The notes beneath the pieces were generated by a model. That model made no database searches. It was not told where the DNA came from and saw only the letters and a list, made by a program, of their open reading frames with translations. Made by a program: the position numbers and the translations under genes. From contig NZ_JYLF01000002.1 of assembly GCF_001043055.1 (NCBI RefSeq), positions 1 through 64,000 on the forward strand: a stretch of 64,000 nucleotides of DNA. Direction: 5' to 3'. Shown in pieces: positions 60,695-64,000 of the stretch. Positions within the stretch are counted from its first letter, which is position 1. Each line of letters starts with the position of its first letter. This DNA comes from Pseudomonas weihenstephanensis. GTDB lineage: Bacteria > Pseudomonadota > Gammaproteobacteria > Pseudomonadales > Pseudomonadaceae.

Positions 60695-60898
60695 TTAGCG
60701 TTTTAGCGACACGGCCTGATGGTCTGCCTGTTCTGCGCTATGCCCTGTTTCAACCCGCATGTCTGCAGGCCACCAAATCACCAGCGTTTCAGCCTTCGAC
60801 TCCGGACGTTCACAAGAGTCACCGCGACATTGGGGAGTACAGCCTTGAAGTATGAACAAGATGCCGGCAGCGAGGCCAATGCGTATAAATCGGGTCAT
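60695..60898 (-). CDS. hrpT: T3SS pilotin-type lipoprotein HrpT
   Basis: 67-residue lipoprotein: signal peptide and lipobox LQGC with lipidated C20, followed by a short Cys-containing mature part (CTPQCRGDSCE). Small lipoproteins of this kind help assemble or place the HrcC secretin in the outer membrane. It overlaps the hrcC stop by four bases. Length and position equal P. syringae HrpT. Confidence 0.87.
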   Translation of the reverse strand: MTRFIRIGLAAGILFILQGCTPQCRGDSCERPESKAETLVIWWPADMRVETGHSAEQADHQAVSLKR

Positions 60899-62979
60899 TT
60901 AGGAGTGCTCCTCGCCGCAGGGGCTAGTAATGAAGGGCGTGTGACGGCGGTACTTTGATTTTTATTGCGCGTGCGCGTGGCAATGAACACTTCAGCTTTC
61001 TCACCTGGCGCCAGCCAGGCTTGAGGCCAGACACTGACCGCCAAGGTATGCTCATTACTGCATTCACTTTCATCAATGCGCACGTAGCGATCGCCCTTGT
61101 TGTGCAGGACCAGTACTGCCACGTTGTAAAGCGCGCCTGAGTACCATTGACTTGCCCCAGGGACAGGGCTTAAGAGGCTCGGCGTTTTACAGACAACCCC
61201 AGCGCCAGTGGGCATCGGTCCCGCCTTGAACTTCTTGGGCACTTGTCCCGTGACGAGATTGGCGAGTGTTTCGGCGACATCTGCGCGTTTCACAATGGGA
61301 AGATGTTCAGCCCTGCGCCGCGCCAATGGCGCGAACGCTGCGCTCAGATGATCTTGATCCGACTGTGGCAGATAACGCTCAGGATTGACCTGATCCCCAA
61401 CCAGTCGAGGGGTCAATATGAAAAGGCGTTCACGTCGGTTGTTACTACTTAGCGTTGAAGAGAACAGGGCTTTGCCTATCAACGGGGTTCGGCTCAATAA
61501 CGGAACACTGTTAACGCGGTCAACTTCTTCAGCCACATGAAAACCACCAATCACCAGTGATTGCTTTTCGGCGATAACCGCTTGGGTACTGACCCTGGCC
61601 TTGCGGACGTCTGGGGTGTCATAGGCGATATCTCCGCCAACGACTTCAGAGAAATTACCATCCTCGATATCCACGATCAGATGAATCTGACTGCTCCCAT
61701 TGGTGTTAATCACGCGTGGGATTACCTGGAAACTGGTGCCCACCGTGACAGGCATGATATTCGCTACGCCATCACCTACCGCTTTGATGTATTGCGTACG
61801 GTTGAAATCGATAATCGCCGGTTGATTTTCCAGTGTCATGATGGACGGGTTAGAGATGACAGTGGCTAAACCGCGCTCCTCCAAGGCTCTGATGTCGGCA
61901 GCGAAGCGACTTCTGTTGGTAATGGATAAGGTTGACGAAGAGCCTGCTGCGAGGTTTTGCATGCCAGCCCCGAAACGGCTGTTTTGAAACCCCCAGTTGA
62001 CGCCTAGCTCTTTGAGTTGGGTGCGATTGATATCAAGAATGACAGCATCAATTTCAACCAGCTTGCGGGCAACATCGAGTTTGGCGATCAAGGTTTGATA
62101 CAACGCATTGCGTTGTGGCAAGTCATAGATCAACACGCTGTTATTTCGTACGTCGGCTTCGACTCGAACTTTAGGCAGGTCCGGCGGGATTATGTTGCTC
62201 AGTGTTGAGTCGTAAGGCGTAGCGGTCGGCGAGTTGGACAGTGTGGACATCATTTGAGACGTGGGCAGAACACCGGTTTTGTTTGCCGAGGCAGGATCGA
62301 GAAGCCCGCGCAATAAACTGGCAATTCCAGGAACTATCAGTTTCTCTCCGCGGTAGTCGATCTGACGATCCGCCGCATTTGCAAACTGCAAGGAGAAAGT
62401 CAAAACATCTTGTTTTTCGGCCAGATCGGAGTCTTTGCGTGTAAATGATTTGATCTGTTCTACATAGCGTTTTGGGCCTGAAACTAGGACCTGACCAATC
62501 TCAGGCAGCTCTCCCCAACCAAAACGATCGTCCAGCAGGCCGATATGAATAAGGGCTTGTTTTAAATCAGACACGGCCTCTTCGGCGACCTCAAGCCGTT
62601 CAGAGGTTTGCTGACTCAATGAGCTGATGTAGAGCGTATTGTTATAGACGAACCATTGGAAGCGATGCTCCAGTGCCAACCGCTCCATTAAATTGAACAG
62701 AGTATTGGACCGGATTTTCCCATGCACGGCGCCTTGTAACTCGCCTTCAATTTGAAGTTGAAGCCCTGCTGAATGAGCCAGGTCTTCCAGAAAGTCGCGC
62801 AGCGTTCTGTTGACAGCATCATACGCGTAAGGTGTTTTCTTCCACTCTTCTGGCACTGCGGCCATGGCCTGTGGAGTGTGCATATGAAGGAACAGTAATA
62901 ATGCTAAACCGCCCGCGCGTCTGAGTGATGCGCGCAGGAAAAAATTCAAGCCGGTTGGGCCTGGGGAGGTGTTAGGCAT
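60895..62979 (-). CDS. hrcC: T3SS outer-membrane secretin HrcC (SctC)
   Basis: 694 residues from ATG 62979; a GTG at 62988 is possible. Signal peptide ending near QAMA/AVPE. N0-N1 ring domains (residues ~25-170), an N3-type domain and the secretin core with VEIDAVILDINRTQLKELGVNWGF, the conserved NPSIMTLENQPAIIDF region and the VPLLSRTPLIGKALFSS signature. Forms the ring pore in the outer membrane. In the reduced operon hrpF-hrcC-hrpT there is no hrpG between hrpF and hrcC. Confidence 0.96.
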   Translation of the reverse strand: MPNTSPGPTGLNFFLRASLRRAGGLALLLFLHMHTPQAMAAVPEEWKKTPYAYDAVNRTLRDFLEDLAHSAGLQLQIEGELQGAVHGKIRSNTLFNLMERLALEHRFQWFVYNNTLYISSLSQQTSERLEVAEEAVSDLKQALIHIGLLDDRFGWGELPEIGQVLVSGPKRYVEQIKSFTRKDSDLAEKQDVLTFSLQFANAADRQIDYRGEKLIVPGIASLLRGLLDPASANKTGVLPTSQMMSTLSNSPTATPYDSTLSNIIPPDLPKVRVEADVRNNSVLIYDLPQRNALYQTLIAKLDVARKLVEIDAVILDINRTQLKELGVNWGFQNSRFGAGMQNLAAGSSSTLSITNRSRFAADIRALEERGLATVISNPSIMTLENQPAIIDFNRTQYIKAVGDGVANIMPVTVGTSFQVIPRVINTNGSSQIHLIVDIEDGNFSEVVGGDIAYDTPDVRKARVSTQAVIAEKQSLVIGGFHVAEEVDRVNSVPLLSRTPLIGKALFSSTLSSNNRRERLFILTPRLVGDQVNPERYLPQSDQDHLSAAFAPLARRRAEHLPIVKRADVAETLANLVTGQVPKKFKAGPMPTGAGVVCKTPSLLSPVPGASQWYSGALYNVAVLVLHNKGDRYVRIDESECSNEHTLAVSVWPQAWLAPGEKAEVFIATRTRNKNQSTAVTRPSLLAPAARSTPK

Positions 62980-63078
62980 GGAAAGCACTCTATTTATTGC
63001 ACCGTTACAAGATGCGACTTTTATCGAGGTGACGTTTTATTCACCGCTCTTCGAGTTGTCGTGCAAAGAACAGGTGAT

Positions 63079-63297
63079 TTATTGCACTGCATCAATGATG
63101 GATTTGGTCAGGCTATGTTTAAAACGGGTCTGCTCAGTAATTGAGAACGTGGCAGAGGCCATTTTTTTCGACGCGCTAAGGAAACTGAGCATGTCTTGTT
63201 GACTGCCCTGATTACTCATCGCAATAGAGTCCATATTTTTTTGGGCCTTTTCAAAACGGTTATCAATTCGACGCTGGATGCTTTCGAATGAAGGCAT
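63079..63297 (-). CDS. hrpF: HrpF-like small T3SS protein
   Basis: 72 residues, helical, no signal peptide: MPSFESIQRRIDNRFEK start and KHSLTKSIIDAV end. Size, position before hrcC and C-terminal xKHxLxKxIID pattern fit the HrpF family of P. syringae, needed for T3SS function and with a needle-protein-like helical hairpin. CTAGGAGAG precedes ATG 63297. A perfect hrp box is upstream, in the end of hrpE. Confidence 0.8.
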   Translation of the reverse strand: MPSFESIQRRIDNRFEKAQKNMDSIAMSNQGSQQDMLSFLSASKKMASATFSITEQTRFKHSLTKSIIDAVQ

Positions 63298-63323
63298 GTA
63301 GTTCTCTCCTAGTGATGAACTGA

Positions 63324-63938
63324 CTACTGTGTGGTATTGAGTTTTGAATCGGTTCCATCAGGCGGGTCAGGTAGCAATAAGGCATCCCGCGTTGTGAACC
63401 AATCGATATGCAGATCGCCATGTTCTGATACCAGCACGAGGGACAACGGGGGAAGTGATTCATCAGGCTCAAGCTGCCAAACGTTGTCTACGTGGGTAGA
63501 TAACCACTGTTGGATGCTTTCTTGAGCGTCCGGATGACAGCGCAAAACGGTGCTAAGTGAAGGGCATTGAACCCGTAGCAGTTGTGCAAGTAGCGCTGTG
63601 ATACGCGATGTGGGCGGCACCTCATCAAGCAAATGAAGCAAGGCCTGATTTACCACTTGAGTGGCGTTGGACTCCAGCGCCTGGCACAGGGCTGAGTGTT
63701 GCGTTGCCCATTGCGCCAGTTGTGCATTGGCCATATCCCAAAACTCAGACCGGGCCTTTTCACAGGCTGCTTCTGAAGCGGTGTGTGCGGCCCTGAGCAA
63801 CGCGTCCACTTTGCGATGTGCCTGCGCCAGCATCTGCTGAGCTTGGCCGCAGTCGAGGAGTGTTTGATGGGGCATCAGTAGTGACGGCAGCCCTGGCAAG
63901 TCTGCTCGCAGTTCAATCTTGCGTCGTAACAACATCCT
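63324..63938 (-). CDS. hrpE: T3SS ATPase regulator HrpE (SctL)
   Basis: 204 residues from ATG 63938, with AGGAG seven bases upstream. The frame opens to 63956. FliH/SctL family peripheral stator of HrcN: basic start MLLRRKIELR, a long Ala/Gln/Glu-rich helix (AQQMLAQAHRKVDALLRAAHTAS), then a compact C-terminal part (PSLSTVLRCHPDAQESIQQWLSTHVDNVWQL, cited by its ends). It lies after a hrpD-position gene that it overlaps. The hrp box of hrpF is in its last codons. Confidence 0.86.
   Translation of the reverse strand, partial: RMLLRRKIELRADLPGLPSLLMPHQTLLDCGQAQQMLAQAHRKVDALLRAAHTASEAACEKARSEFWDMANAQLAQWATQHSALCQALESNATQVVNQALLHLLDEVPPTSRITALLAQLLRVQCPSLSTVLRCHPDAQESIQQWLSTHVDNVWQLEPDESLPPLSLVLVSEHGDLHIDWFTTRDALLLPDPPDGTDSKLNTTQ
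63328..63356 (-). promoter_or_regulatory. hrp box promoter of hrpF-hrcC-hrpT
   Basis: On the minus strand GGAACC, exactly 16 bases, CCACACA: a perfect HrpL consensus. It lies within the 3' end of hrpE, 31 bases before the hrpF start. Confidence 0.92.
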
Positions 63939-64000
63939 CACGCTCCTGTTCATCAATAAGAGAGGGTGCGGCGGCTTCGTTGAACTTAATGCTTTTCCAC
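63913..64000 (-). CDS. hrpD: C-terminal end of a hrpD-position gene (partial)
   Basis: An open frame enters from the right edge and ends at TGA 63913-63915. Only about 28 residues are seen, ending EQEREDVVTTQD. It overlaps the hrpE start by 26 bases, as neighbouring T3SS genes do. In P. syringae hrpD precedes hrpE, which is the only basis for the name. Confidence 0.5.
   Translation of the reverse strand, partial: WKSIKFNEAAAPSLIDEQEREDVVTTQD

Overview
The window comes from a Pseudomonas chromosome, most likely a plant- or soil-associated member of the P. fluorescens/P. syringae side of the genus. The evidence is the Pseudomonas-type 5S rRNA tail, the core block pqi / mksBEF / holD-rimI / carbonic anhydrase, a PvrSR/RcsCB-type phosphorelay beside a Cup fimbrial operon, and an Hrp1-class (HrpL-dependent) type III secretion system. 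No insertion sequence, prophage or CRISPR array was seen. All identifications come from reading the sequence; no database search was run.

Layout. (1) 1-3940: 5S rRNA tail and terminator, then a three-gene PqiA/PqiA/PqiB lipid-transport operon whose MCE protein has six MCE repeats. (2) 3941-12061: an AT-rich leader and a nine-gene chaperone-usher operon in the order of the Proteus MR/P (mrpABCDEFGH) operon, with seven pilin-like proteins including a two-domain tip adhesin. (3) 12066-16321, facing it: a BvgAS/EvgAS-type pair with a 1209-residue unorthodox sensor (two Venus-flytrap domains, PAS, HisKA, HATPase, REC, HPt) and a LuxR-type regulator. (4) 16811-24300: condensin mksFEB, holD-rimI, a small acidic protein and beta-carbonic anhydrase. 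(5) 24299-28580: a short-chain fatty acid transporter, a small DUF6555-like gene, a soluble two-PAS chemotaxis transducer and a DyP peroxidase. (6) 28673-42866: four regulators (kinase, EAL response regulator, kinase with HPt, LuxR regulator) converging on a five-gene Cup fimbrial operon (chaperone, adhesin, usher, chaperone, pilin on the minus strand). This is the gene content of the P. aeruginosa PA14 pvrSR-rcsCB-cupD1-5 locus. (7) 43078-43154: tRNA-Met, followed by an Fsr-like MFS exporter. (8) 44626-64000: an Hrp1 T3SS, with hrpL on the minus strand, hrpJ-hrcV-hrpQ-hrcN-hrpO-hrpP-hrcQ-hrcR-hrcS-hrcT-hrcU and an AvrE-family effector on the plus strand, and then the DspF/AvrF chaperone, hrpT, hrcC, hrpF, hrpE and the end of a hrpD-position gene on the minus strand. 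The cluster runs off the right edge.

How it fits together. Two fimbrial operons each abut a private multi-step phosphorelay, and one relay includes a c-di-GMP phosphodiesterase. In the T3SS the promoters can be read directly. A -24/-12 sigma-54 promoter precedes hrpL, and hrp boxes precede hrpJ, avrE and hrpF. That implies RpoN (with HrpS-type activators outside the window) drives HrpL, and HrpL drives the apparatus and effector.

The most unusual points are these. hrcQ is a single gene carrying 11 tandem GCAAAT units, giving an (Ala-Asn)11 linker, exactly where P. syringae splits it into hrcQa and hrcQb. A strong internal ribosome-binding site and GTG just upstream could make a separate HrcQb-like product. 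hrpV and hrpG, the anti-activator and its antagonist, are both missing from their usual positions, and an AvrF-type chaperone occupies the hrpV slot.
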